Assembly (NCBI GenBank): GCA_035490315.1
Contig: DATHET010000077.1
Span: 1-5,310 of the forward strand
Length of the DNA stretch: 5,310 nucleotides
Source of the DNA: JADJQU01 sp035490315
GTDB taxonomy: Bacteria > Planctomycetota > UBA1135 > GCA-002686595
Direction: 5' to 3'
Part shown: piece after piece, positions 1 through 5,310 of the stretch
Layout: each line of letters starts with the position of its first letter
Numbering within the stretch: the stretch's first letter is position 1
Made by a program: the position numbers and the translations under genes
Notes under the pieces: model-generated
What the model was told of the DNA's origin: nothing
Database searches by the model: none
Seen by the model: only the letters and a program-made list of their open reading frames with translations

Positions 1-1055
1 AGCGAGCACCAGCAATAGAAAGTGCCTTCCGGCTCGCGCTCGAACGTGATTCCCATGGCTTTCAGGCGCTCGACCATCACGTTGCGCTTCTTCGCGAAGC
101 CGATGCGCAGAGCATTGGTCTCCTGGTCGGCCTGCTCGGGCTGCAGCGCGGCGAGGGCTGCGCGCTGAGCGATGCGCGAAGGGCCGCCGTCGATCGAGCT
201 CGCCGTGCGCGCGAGGGTTTCCATCATGTGCGAAGGGCCGACAGCCCACCCGACGCGCCAGCCGGGGTAGCGGTAGCTCTTCGTCAAGCCGTCGATCAGG
301 ATCACGGGATCGCTCTCGACGTCGTCGACGAAGGGAGCCGCGCTGACCGGACCCGCGCCCGGCTTGCCGTCAGGCGTGTAGATGAAGTGGCTGTAGAACT
401 CGTCGAGCAGCAGAGTGACGCCGCGCTCGCGTGAAAGAGCGACCAGCGCGGCGAGCTCCTTGCCCTGGATCACATTGCCCGTCGGATTGCAGGGGTTGGA
501 CAGCACGAGAGCGCCGAGGCCGAGCTGCTCGATGTCGTGCGCGAGTCGCTCGACCGGCACCAGGAATCCGTCCTCGATCCGCGCGCGGATCGGGATCGGC
601 GTCACGCGGCTCAAGTGCAGACCGAGCATGTCCTCGTAGGCCGTGTAGTCCGGCAGCTGATATCCGACCTGCACGTCGCCCAGCGCCGCCATGGCGCGCG
701 TCAGCGCCAGTCGCCCGCCCGAAGCGACGCAGACATTGTCAGGGCCATACTTCGTGCGCTTGCCGCGTCGGTACAGACGGTTGTAGTGCGCCGCGATCAG
801 CGTGCGCAGCTCGGGCGTGCCGCCGAGCGGACCATAAGCGTGGTCCTCGGGCTTGATCTCGACCTTTGCGATGCGCGGCGGCGCGCCGGCCATCGGCCCG
901 ACTTCGGGTTGGCCTTGACCGAGGTTCGACCAGTCGGGCGCGCCGTTGACGAAGCCCAACTTGGAGGCTTCGTGGACGACGAAGATCACGCCCATGAAGG
1001 GCACGTCGCGCAGGGCGCCTTGATTCGGCGCAACGGCGGATTTCTTGGAGCTCAT
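1..1055 (-). CDS. PLP-dependent class I/II aminotransferase (C-terminus beyond window edge)
   Basis: This is a fold-type I pyridoxal-phosphate enzyme of the aspartate-aminotransferase superfamily, expected to move an amino group between an amino acid and a 2-oxoacid in the cytoplasm. The 351 visible codons are open to the left edge. An N-terminal substrate/dimer segment with NLGQGQPEVG lies near residues 44-53, followed by the family's YGPLGG..ELR motif and the phosphate-binding ASGGR turn. The NPCNPTG loop is at 187-193, with N187 and N190. The cofactor-contacting D218 and Y221 sit in LLLDEFYSHF. The Schiff-base lysine is K259 in LTKSYRYPGWRVGW, and R267 should bind the phosphate. The visible end (GTFYCWCS) matches the start of the C-terminal small domain, so probably fewer than 100 residues are missing. 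The ATG at 1055 is the first reasonable start; no good Shine-Dalgarno sequence precedes it, and M21 is an alternative. It follows the methyltransferase-like gene by 56 bases and is probably co-transcribed with it. Substrate cannot be told from sequence. Confidence 0.93.
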   Translation of the reverse strand, partial: MSSKKSAVAPNQGALRDVPFMGVIFVVHEASKLGFVNGAPDWSNLGQGQPEVGPMAGAPPRIAKVEIKPEDHAYGPLGGTPELRTLIAAHYNRLYRRGKRTKYGPDNVCVASGGRLALTRAMAALGDVQVGYQLPDYTAYEDMLGLHLSRVTPIPIRARIEDGFLVPVERLAHDIEQLGLGALVLSNPCNPTGNVIQGKELAALVALSRERGVTLLLDEFYSHFIYTPDGKPGAGPVSAAPFVDDVESDPVILIDGLTKSYRYPGWRVGWAVGPSHMMETLARTASSIDGGPSRIAQRAALAALQPEQADQETNALRIGFAKKRNVMVERLKAMGITFEREPEGTFYCWCS

Positions 1056-1111
1056 TCGGAGATTCGTTCGGGTCGGGGGAGGCGGATCGGCAAGTCGGGG
1101 ACCGTACCGAA

Positions 1112-2098
1112 CTATTCGATCGAGCGCACGCGGTCGCCCTCGACGACGATCCGGAAAGTCCGCGCCAGGGTCGAGGCGTCGGCGAATTCCTTGAAGAGCT
1201 GCTTGGCGTCGCGCTTGAGCAGCCGCAGGTTGCGCACGCCGCTCACGTCGCAGGCATCGATCCGCGCCAGGCCCTTTTCGAGCCTGGGGCGGCCGATGAT
1301 GCGGATCAAATCGGGTTCGGCGGGCGCGGGGCTCGCTTCGCTCAGGGCGAAGTAGGCGTAGGGCACGCTGCGCAGGTCGATCTTCAGCCGATGGCTGAAC
1401 TCGCGCCAGTCGGCGCGGGAGAAGACCTCCGGCGCGGGCTTGGCGAAGGAGTGGCACCAGTCGCGCTCGCGGCCGGGGATGTTCAGGCCGCAGATCGCCG
1501 AATGCGTGCAAGGCCCGAGAATGCTGCGGCCGGGCAGGAGCGAATCGCGCAAGGCCATCAGCTCGCGCGAAATCTCGCGGCTGCCGGGCTCCACCCATAC
1601 GACGCAGCGCGCGCGGCGCGCGAGATCCGTCAATTGCTCCAGGCTTCGGCCGTCGAGCTCGCCGAGCACGTGGCTGACGAGCAGGAGGTCGATCGGCGCG
1701 TCCGCTGCCGGAAGTCCGAGCTCGATCTTCGCCTTCGGATCGGCTTCGCGCAGCTTCCCCGCCGCAAACTCGCGCGCGGCCGCCGAGCGGTCCCACAGGT
1801 GCACGTGCAGCGGATCGTCAGCTCCCGAAGCAAGCCGCGCAGCGCTGAACTCGCGCGCGGCGATCCCGCCGCCGCAACCCCAGTCGAGCACGCGCCCGGC
1901 CCTAGGCATGCGATCGCGCCGCGCGAGCTCGCCCCACACCGCGCGCCACTTCCAGGCGATGCGCTGCGCGAAGGTGGCGTCGTAGAGCTCGCAGATTCGC
2001 GCGTTCTCCCAGTAGTCCTGCGAAGTCTCGCCGCGACCGCCTAGGAATCGTTCGCGCAATTGCGCCAGTTGCGCCCATTCGTGCTCCAGGACCTGCAT
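1112..2098 (-). CDS. Rsm22/METTL17-family SAM-dependent methyltransferase-like protein
   Basis: This is a 328-residue protein of the Rsm22 family. The mitochondrial members (yeast Rsm22, human METTL17) associate with the small ribosomal subunit and bind an Fe-S cluster; bacterial members are little studied. A Rossmann methyltransferase core is visible: SAM motif I VLDWGCGGG at 70-78, an acidic strand end at D103 (HLWDRS), DLLLVSHVLGEL at 137-148 and WVEPGS at 168-173. The family signature follows: GPCTHSAIC (C197, C203), DWCH (C215) and RIIGRPRLEKG..RIDAC (C283). These four cysteines fit the cluster ligands reported for METTL17. A short beta-rich tail (residues 312-328) closes the protein. 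The start at 2098 is chosen because GAGGA lies 6 bases upstream and the ATG overlaps the previous gene's stop as TGATG, implying translational coupling. An in-frame extension upstream to 2230 lies wholly inside that gene and is not credible. Whether it still methylates rRNA or acts as an assembly factor is open. Confidence 0.85.
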   Translation of the reverse strand: MQVLEHEWAQLAQLRERFLGGRGETSQDYWENARICELYDATFAQRIAWKWRAVWGELARRDRMPRAGRVLDWGCGGGIAAREFSAARLASGADDPLHVHLWDRSAAAREFAAGKLREADPKAKIELGLPAADAPIDLLLVSHVLGELDGRSLEQLTDLARRARCVVWVEPGSREISRELMALRDSLLPGRSILGPCTHSAICGLNIPGRERDWCHSFAKPAPEVFSRADWREFSHRLKIDLRSVPYAYFALSEASPAPAEPDLIRIIGRPRLEKGLARIDACDVSGVRNLRLLKRDAKQLFKEFADASTLARTFRIVVEGDRVRSIE

Positions 2099-2532
2099 CA
2101 ATTGTCCTCGAAAGTGGCCTCGAGCCCGGCAGCGAGCTCTTCGCGTTCCGCGTCGCTCAAGCGAGCTCCCGCGTGGGCCAGCTTGTATTGCCACAGCGGC
2201 ATCTCGCCCGAGCGCACCTGGTCGGCGCATTCATCCGCGTTGCGCTGGCGCTTGTCGAATTGCGAGAAATTGAGCTGCTCGCGCCCGTCCTCGACGTCCT
2301 GCGCCACGAGCCACGACATCGGCGCGACCCAGGAGTACCAGGGCCAGTGCGTGTGGTTGGAGTGGCAGTCGAAACAGCCTGCTTGCACGGCGAGCTCGCG
2401 CGTGCGCGGCGAATCCCATTTCGGCTCGGTGTCGCCCGGCGGCGCGGAGTGATCGCGGCCATAGGGGACGAGCTGGATCAGCACGAGCAACGCCAGCAAG
2501 GCATAGCCGATCCGCTTCAACCACCGTTTCAT
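2098..2532 (-). CDS. Haem-binding domain protein, membrane-anchored c-type cytochrome-like
   Basis: This 144-residue protein resembles the small 'haem_bd' family of c-type haem proteins. The N-terminus has three positive charges (K2, R3, K6/R7), then a hydrophobic stretch at about 8-23 that should act as an uncleaved anchor or signal peptide and place the rest outside the inner membrane. The haem attachment motif is CFDCH (C53, C56, H57), followed by the family's aromatic segment SNHTHWPWYSWVAPMSWL at 58-75 and a V..G...LNFS.F segment at 80-92. M111 in SGEMP is a likely sixth iron ligand. The C-terminus (LSDAEREEL) resembles the last helix of small cytochromes c. The size is normal for the family. 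It is the first gene of the unit and overlaps the Rsm22-like gene by one base. The partner in electron transfer is unknown, and a role in sensing or in peroxide or sugar oxidation cannot be separated by sequence. Confidence 0.87.
   Translation of the reverse strand: MKRWLKRIGYALLALLVLIQLVPYGRDHSAPPGDTEPKWDSPRTRELAVQAGCFDCHSNHTHWPWYSWVAPMSWLVAQDVEDGREQLNFSQFDKRQRNADECADQVRSGEMPLWQYKLAHAGARLSDAEREELAAGLEATFEDN
2105..2109 (-). promoter_or_regulatory. Shine-Dalgarno site fixing the start of the Rsm22-like gene
   Basis: GAGGA on the minus strand lies 6 bases before the ATG at 2098 and inside the end of the upstream haem-protein gene. It decides between this start and the longer open frame that begins at 2230. 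It also supports re-initiation at the TGATG overlap. Confidence 0.65.
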
Positions 2533-2541
2533 TGCGCGGCG

Positions 2542-2570
2542 ATCTTAGTGAACGCCGCGAACTCTGGCGA
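2542..2570 (-). promoter_or_regulatory. Putative sigma-70-like promoter of the haem protein/Rsm22-like/aminotransferase unit
   Basis: On the minus strand TCGCCA (2570-2565, four of six matches to TTGACA) is followed after 17 bases by TAAGAT (2547-2542, four of six matches to TATAAT). Only 9 bases separate the -10 box from the ATG at 2532, so the transcript would start at or within a few bases of the start codon. No Shine-Dalgarno sequence is present there, which agrees with a leaderless message. It lies just downstream of the long palindrome that closes the preceding gene. This is pattern matching only. Confidence 0.4.
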
Positions 2571-2582
2571 CTCGCCGCGTAC

Positions 2583-2681
2583 GGAGTCAGGTGAATTCGT
2601 TGGGAGTCGTGCGGCTGGTCTCGCCGGCGCTGCGCGCTGGCGAGACCAGCCGCACGACTCCCGACGAATTCACCTGACTCC
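2583..2681. repeat. 99-bp near-perfect palindrome (48-pair stem, 3-base loop); possible terminator or palindromic repeat element
   Basis: Positions 2583-2630 pair with 2634-2681 around the loop TGC at 2631-2633. I checked all 48 pairs: 46 are Watson-Crick. The two exceptions are 2601/2663 and 2626/2638, which are G-T on the plus strand (G-U in a plus RNA but A-C mismatches in a minus RNA). The arms contain GAATTC and two copies of GGAGTC 20 bases apart. The right end takes in the last base of the MshEN gene's stop codon (TAG, 2683-2681). There is no T-run after the stem on either strand, so it is not a standard intrinsic terminator, although its place after a minus-strand gene fits a termination or 3'-end-protecting role. 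The alternative is a small mobile or dispersed palindromic element. The trinucleotide TAC flanks both ends. Confidence 0.9.
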
Positions 2682-3280
2682 TACTCGGCCGCCTTCTTGT
2701 GCACGTTCCAGTCGTCGCTCTTGGCCAGGTTCGAGCGCTTGGTCTTCTGCACGCGCAGGGCCGACTCGAGCATGTCCGGCGTCAAGAGTCGCATCTGCAG
2801 CAAGGCCTCGCCGAGGCGCTGCCCCGTCGCACGCTGGACCACCACGGCTTCCTCGACCTGCGCCGGCGTGAGCATGGTCATCTTGACCAGCAGCTCGCCC
2901 AGTCGCTGACCGTCGCGAAGCGCAAGCCGCATCTCGCCGATGGAGAGCTTGAGATTCGTCTTGCTGACCGGAGCCTTGGGCTCGTCGTTGAAGGAGACCT
3001 GCTTGGCGATGTGCTCGGCGATCTCCGTGATCATTTTGCGCAGATCATCGATCCCGATCTGCGAGTCCTTGTACATGTGACCCGACAGGCGTTCTCCGAG
3101 CGACGCGAGCAACACGACCGAAGGCGACTCCGTGTGCGCCATCTCGTCGCGAAGCGTCTGGAACTGGCGCTGCGCCTCGATCATCGACGCGTGGTCCTTC
3201 AGGTGGTCCCGTTGGGTGACCTGCGTGAGCAGCTCGATCGAGCGACGAATCTGGGTCTTGCTTTGGGGTGTTCTGGGCAT
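2681..3280 (-). CDS. Stand-alone MshEN-type domain protein, probable c-di-GMP-binding adaptor
   Basis: This is a 199-residue, probably cytoplasmic protein with no signal peptide or membrane segment. Residues 1-95 look largely helical and charged and match no family I recognise. A linker with P101 and P104 leads to the C-terminal domain. That domain holds two 24-residue motifs, R126-Q149 and R155-Q178, separated by five residues (RATGQ). Each begins RLGE and ends in Q, with the hydrophobic spacing of the MshEN/GspE N-terminal domain (RLGxxLLxxGLLxxxxLxxxLxxQ, twice, five-residue spacer). In MshE-type proteins this fold binds c-di-GMP. The usual glycine at motif position 10 is T135 in the first copy and R164 in the second, which could weaken ligand binding. 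Family members normally continue into a secretion or pilus ATPase; here a short basic tail (KKTKRSN-like, about 179-199) ends the protein. The ATG at 3280 is the natural start, with only a weak GAGA upstream. The gene stands alone, divergent from the exporter. Confidence 0.8.
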   Translation of the reverse strand: MPRTPQSKTQIRRSIELLTQVTQRDHLKDHASMIEAQRQFQTLRDEMAHTESPSVVLLASLGERLSGHMYKDSQIGIDDLRKMITEIAEHIAKQVSFNDEPKAPVSKTNLKLSIGEMRLALRDGQRLGELLVKMTMLTPAQVEEAVVVQRATGQRLGEALLQMRLLTPDMLESALRVQKTKRSNLAKSDDWNVHKKAAE

Positions 3281-3444
3281 CTGTGATCTCGCGAGCTGAG
3301 GGGGGACGGGTCTTTCTATCGGCGAGTCTTCGGCGCAACTTTCGCCGGGGAAGATCTTTCTTGTCCCAAGGCCCGGCTCTGCGCAAACAGGCCTTTGCAG
3401 GCCGCTGCGAGCACCTTCCGCGCCCCGCGCCGTCCCAATCGCGG

Positions 3445-3473
3445 TTCCCGCGGGCCAGGGCAGCCCTTAGAGT
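3445..3473 (+). promoter_or_regulatory. Weak candidate promoter for the LysE-type exporter
   Basis: TTCCCG (3445-3450) and TAGAGT (3468-3473) are spaced by 17 bases. TAGAGT ends 10 bases before the ATG at 3484, so the mRNA would be nearly leaderless. No Shine-Dalgarno sequence precedes the start, and the layout echoes the one before the haem-protein gene. The -35 match is poor (three of six), so this is only a suggestion. The rest of the 203-base divergent intergenic region (3281-3483) shows no clear operator or riboswitch. Confidence 0.2.
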
Positions 3474-3483
3474 CCGACCCGTC

Positions 3484-4116
3484 ATGTGGAAGATCGCGCT
3501 GACAGGCCTCCTGCTGGGCTGGTCGATCGCCTGGCCTCCAGGCCCGATCAATGCGGAAATGATCCGCCGCGGTCTGACCCGCGGCTTCTGGTCGGCCTGG
3601 GCGGTCGGCCTGGGAGCCTGCACCGCCGATTTCCTGTGGGCGATGGGCGTCGCCCTGGCCTCCGGGCAGCTCGCGCGCAATCCGACGATCGAAAAGGTCC
3701 TCGGCGTAGTGAGCATCGCCCTGCTCCTGTTCCTCGCCGCGACCTTCCTGCGCGGCGCATGGATCGGATGGAAAGCCCATCGCGCGGGCTCTCCCTTGCC
3801 GGAGCCGAAGCGTCTGCAGGGCGCCGGCGGTGGATGGCTCCTGGGTTTCACGCTCGCGTTGACGAGCCCTTGGAATCTCGCGTTCTGGCTCGCGGTCTTC
3901 GGTCAGCAGAGCGAAGCGCTGAGCTTCGGCGCGTCGTTGGTGCTCGCCTCTGGAGTGATCACCGGCGCATGCCTGTGGGGCATGGTCCTGTGTGTCGCGA
4001 TCCGCTGGGGCGCGCGCTTCGCGACGCCGATGTGGCAAGTGACCACGCAAGGATTGACGGGACTCTTGATGCTTTACTTCGCGGGCTCGGCCGTGTGGCG
4101 GCTGTACGAGCAATAG
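3484..4116 (+). CDS. LysE/RhtB-family amino-acid exporter
   Basis: This 210-residue inner-membrane protein has the size and layout of the LysE superfamily, whose members export amino acids or related small molecules by proton-coupled transport. Segment 1 (about 4-18) leads into the family signature WPPGPINAEMIRRGLTRGF at 17-35, equivalent to the usual PGP(N/D) loop. Further hydrophobic segments lie at about 38-60, 70-93, 118-139 (with the second signature TSPWNLAFWLAVFG at 127-140), 147-173 and 188-205. A positively charged loop (K97-R110) should be cytoplasmic. The ATG at 3484 is chosen because the protein then starts right at the first membrane segment, as in relatives; the open frame reaches back to 3268, but that 72-residue extension is arginine-rich, overlaps the start of the divergent gene and is not credible. 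It is transcribed away from the MshEN gene, and no LysR-type regulator is next to it. Substrate unknown. Confidence 0.88.
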   Translation: MWKIALTGLLLGWSIAWPPGPINAEMIRRGLTRGFWSAWAVGLGACTADFLWAMGVALASGQLARNPTIEKVLGVVSIALLLFLAATFLRGAWIGWKAHRAGSPLPEPKRLQGAGGGWLLGFTLALTSPWNLAFWLAVFGQQSEALSFGASLVLASGVITGACLWGMVLCVAIRWGARFATPMWQVTTQGLTGLLMLYFAGSAVWRLYEQ

Positions 4117-4275
4117 CCATCCCTCTCGTCGCCCTTCAGAGAGCGTCCCGCCTGGCCGGGAGTGGCAGAAGTTGGCGGTTTTGGCAGTAGCGTGAGACAG
4201 TACCGCCTTCGGCGTGCCTGGCAGGCTCGAGCGGTGCGGAGCGCGATCGAATTCGATGCGCGCTCCAAAACGATT

Positions 4276-4283
4276 AAGGAAGG
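4276..4283 (+). promoter_or_regulatory. Shine-Dalgarno site of the RCC1-like repeat gene
   Basis: AAGGAAGG ends 5 bases before the ATG at 4289 (AAGGA itself ends 8 bases before). It is one of only two convincing ribosome-binding sites in the window. It favours 4289 over another in-frame ATG at 4256, which would add 11 residues and has no such site. Confidence 0.65.
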
Positions 4284-4288
4284 CGAAC

Positions 4289-5310
4289 ATGTCTCTGCCC
4301 CATTCGATCGTGTCGAAGTGGATCGTCGCGACCAGGCGTGCAATCACGCTGTCGCTCCTGACTCTCTGCGCTGCACTGTTCGCAACGGCGCAGCCTGGAG
4401 CTGCCCAGGATCAAGTCATCGGTTGGGGCCCACAAGTCTTCGACAGTGGCTTGCACCACCAGCAGTTCGTCGCGGTGTCCGCGGGCTGTGGACACACGCT
4501 GGCGCGTCGCAGCAATGGCACGCTCGTCGCGTGGGGTGACAACAGTTTCGGCCAGTGCAACGTGCCACCGCTTCCGGTCGGACTCACCTACGTAGAGGTT
4601 TCGGCCGCCTGGTCTCACAACGCCGCGCTGCGCAGCGACGGCTCGGTCGTCGCCTGGGGTAGCAACAATTTCGGCCAGTGCACCGTGCCCCCGCTTCCGG
4701 TTGGGCTCACCTACGTCGAAGTGGAGGCCACCGGCAACAACAGCGGAAGCCACACGGCTGCGCGCCGCAGCGACGGCTCCGTCGTGGTCTGGGGAAACAA
4801 TTATTCCAATCAGTGCATCGTGCCGGCGCTGCCCGCCGGCCTCAGCTACCTGAAGATCGCGACAGGCCCCTTCCACGTCCTTGCCCTTCGGAGCGATGGC
4901 TGGATCGTGGCGTGGGGGGACAACAGCATTGGCCAATGCAATGTACCCTCGCTGCCGGCGGGGCTTTCCTATGTCGAAATCACCGCGGGCGACTCGCACA
5001 GTGCGGCGCTTCGCAGCGACGGGTCCGTGGTGGCCTGGGGATTCAACTTCAACGGCCAGTGCAACGTGCCGGCCCTTCCGATCGGCCTGACATACGTCGA
5101 GATCGATGCGGGCTGGCGCCACACGCTCGCGCGTCGCAGCGACGGTTCCGTCGTGGCCTTCGGCGACAACTTCTACGGCGCCTGCAATGTGCCCGCCATC
5201 TCTCCGAGCCTCACGTACGTCGAGATCTCGGGGGGCGGGAGCGACGTCGGCGGCTTCAACCACAGCGTCGCGCGACGCAGCGATGGCTCGATCGTGGCGT
5301 GGGGAGACAA
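4289..5310 (+). CDS. Secreted RCC1-like tandem-repeat protein (C-terminus beyond window edge)
   Basis: The 340 visible codons run off the right edge. Residues 1-40 form a signal peptide: a long basic n-region (K10, R16, R17), a hydrophobic core AITLSLLTLCAALFA, and possible cleavage after ATA (A34) or GAA (A39). The mature part is a tandem of RCC1-like units. The core is A.RRSDGSVVAWGDN..GQCNVP.LP.GLTYVE, with the WG pair at residues 82, 123, 168, 209, 250, 291 (F instead of W) and 338. A degenerate unit with WG at 46 starts the array. RCC1 repeats build beta-propellers that usually serve protein binding; true RCC1 blades are longer (about 50-60 residues) than the 41 seen here. Each complete unit has a cysteine eight residues after the tryptophan (C90, C131, C176, C217, C258, C299). 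No catalytic motif is seen. An export-sorting signal may follow beyond the edge. The role is unknown; adhesion or cell-surface display is a guess. Confidence 0.88.
   Translation, partial: MSLPHSIVSKWIVATRRAITLSLLTLCAALFATAQPGAAQDQVIGWGPQVFDSGLHHQQFVAVSAGCGHTLARRSNGTLVAWGDNSFGQCNVPPLPVGLTYVEVSAAWSHNAALRSDGSVVAWGSNNFGQCTVPPLPVGLTYVEVEATGNNSGSHTAARRSDGSVVVWGNNYSNQCIVPALPAGLSYLKIATGPFHVLALRSDGWIVAWGDNSIGQCNVPSLPAGLSYVEITAGDSHSAALRSDGSVVAWGFNFNGQCNVPALPIGLTYVEIDAGWRHTLARRSDGSVVAFGDNFYGACNVPAISPSLTYVEISGGGSDVGGFNHSVARRSDGSIVAWGD
4484..5310 (+). repeat. Tandem 123-bp coding repeats (RCC1-like units)
   Basis: The array encodes the RCC1-like units of the exported protein. Distances between successive WG codons (4532, 4655, 4790, 4913, 5036, 5159, 5300) are 123, 135, 123, 123, 123 and 141 bases. 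The basic period is therefore 41 codons, with in-frame insertions of four codons before the third unit and six before the last. The third unit is also the most divergent within the WG to QC stretch. The copies are similar but not identical in DNA, so this is an old or diversified duplication rather than a fresh one. It continues past the window edge. Confidence 0.85.

Noticed and set aside
537..1355. A 272-residue plus-strand open frame across the aminotransferase and the end of the Rsm22-like gene.
   Set aside because: It spans the opposite strand of two well-recognised genes, has low-complexity arginine-rich content and matches no family.
2099..2230. N-terminal extension of the Rsm22-like protein by 44 residues.
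   Set aside because: It lies wholly within the haem-protein gene, reads as arginine-rich out-of-frame sequence, and the ATG at 2098 has its own GAGGA site.
2536..2558. GCGGCG...CGCCGC inverted repeat around the haem-protein start region.
   Set aside because: Six-base GC arms are expected by chance in DNA of this composition, and it overlaps the candidate -10 box without further support for an operator.
3268..3483. 72-residue N-terminal extension of the exporter.
   Set aside because: LysE-family proteins begin at the first membrane segment. The extension is basic, crosses the divergent intergenic region and overlaps the start of the MshEN gene.
4174..4207. GGCGGT...ACCGCC inverted repeat (6-base arms) after the exporter gene.
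   Set aside because: The arms are short, the loop is 22 bases and no T-run follows, so it cannot be called a terminator with any confidence.
4256..4288. Earlier in-frame ATG adding 11 residues to the RCC1-like protein.
   Set aside because: No ribosome-binding site precedes it, whereas AAGGAAGG is well placed for 4289. It is not excluded, since a basic extension would still fit a signal peptide.
4274..5263. A 329-residue open frame antisense to the RCC1-like gene, itself repetitive.
   Set aside because: Its repeats are the mirror of the 123-bp coding period and GC-rich codon bias of the plus-strand gene. It has no recognisable domain, while the plus frame has a signal peptide, Shine-Dalgarno site and known motif.
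4484..5310. Regular repeats considered as a CRISPR or non-coding satellite array.
   Set aside because: The period is a multiple of three, the frame stays open throughout and the repeats encode conserved RCC1-like motifs.

Overview
This GC-rich bacterial window holds six protein-coding genes, four on the minus strand (left) and two on the plus strand (right). The first and last are cut by the window edges. The best guess for the source is a planctomycete or a related large-genome environmental bacterium. The main clue is the exported protein at the right end, built from RCC1-like units with the core 'RRSDGSVVAWGDN..GQCNVP.LP.GLTYVE', a style I associate with Planctomycetota. This is recognition from memory, not a search result.

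Left part (1-2532, minus strand, read right to left). A short membrane-anchored c-type haem-binding protein (2098-2532) overlaps by one base (TGATG) an Rsm22/METTL17-type methyltransferase-like protein (1112-2098). After a 56-base gap comes a PLP-dependent class I/II aminotransferase (1-1055, C-terminus outside the window). This looks like one transcription unit. A plausible sigma-70-like promoter lies at 2542-2570, so close to the first start codon that the mRNA would be leaderless or nearly so.

Middle (2533-3280). A 199-residue minus-strand protein ends in a textbook tandem 24-residue MshEN repeat, the c-di-GMP-binding domain known from the N-termini of GspE/PilB/MshE ATPases. Here there is no ATPase, so it may be a free-standing c-di-GMP receptor or adaptor. 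Its stop codon touches a 99-bp, almost perfect palindrome (2583-2681; 48-pair stem, 3-base loop). This is the most striking non-coding feature of the window. It lies between this gene and the promoter of the next unit and could act as a terminator or be a small mobile or repeated palindromic element.

Right part (3484-5310, plus strand). A LysE/RhtB-type amino-acid exporter (3484-4116) is transcribed divergently from the MshEN gene. A secreted RCC1-like repeat protein follows (4289 to beyond 5310). It has a clear Shine-Dalgarno sequence, a signal peptide and repeats with a basic period of 41 residues (123 bp), each carrying one cysteine.

No tRNA, rRNA, CRISPR array, transposase or phage gene was seen. 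No stretch longer than 300 bases lacks a gene. The genes do not form an obvious single pathway. The points most worth following up are the giant hairpin, the stand-alone MshEN protein and the haem protein/Rsm22 pair.
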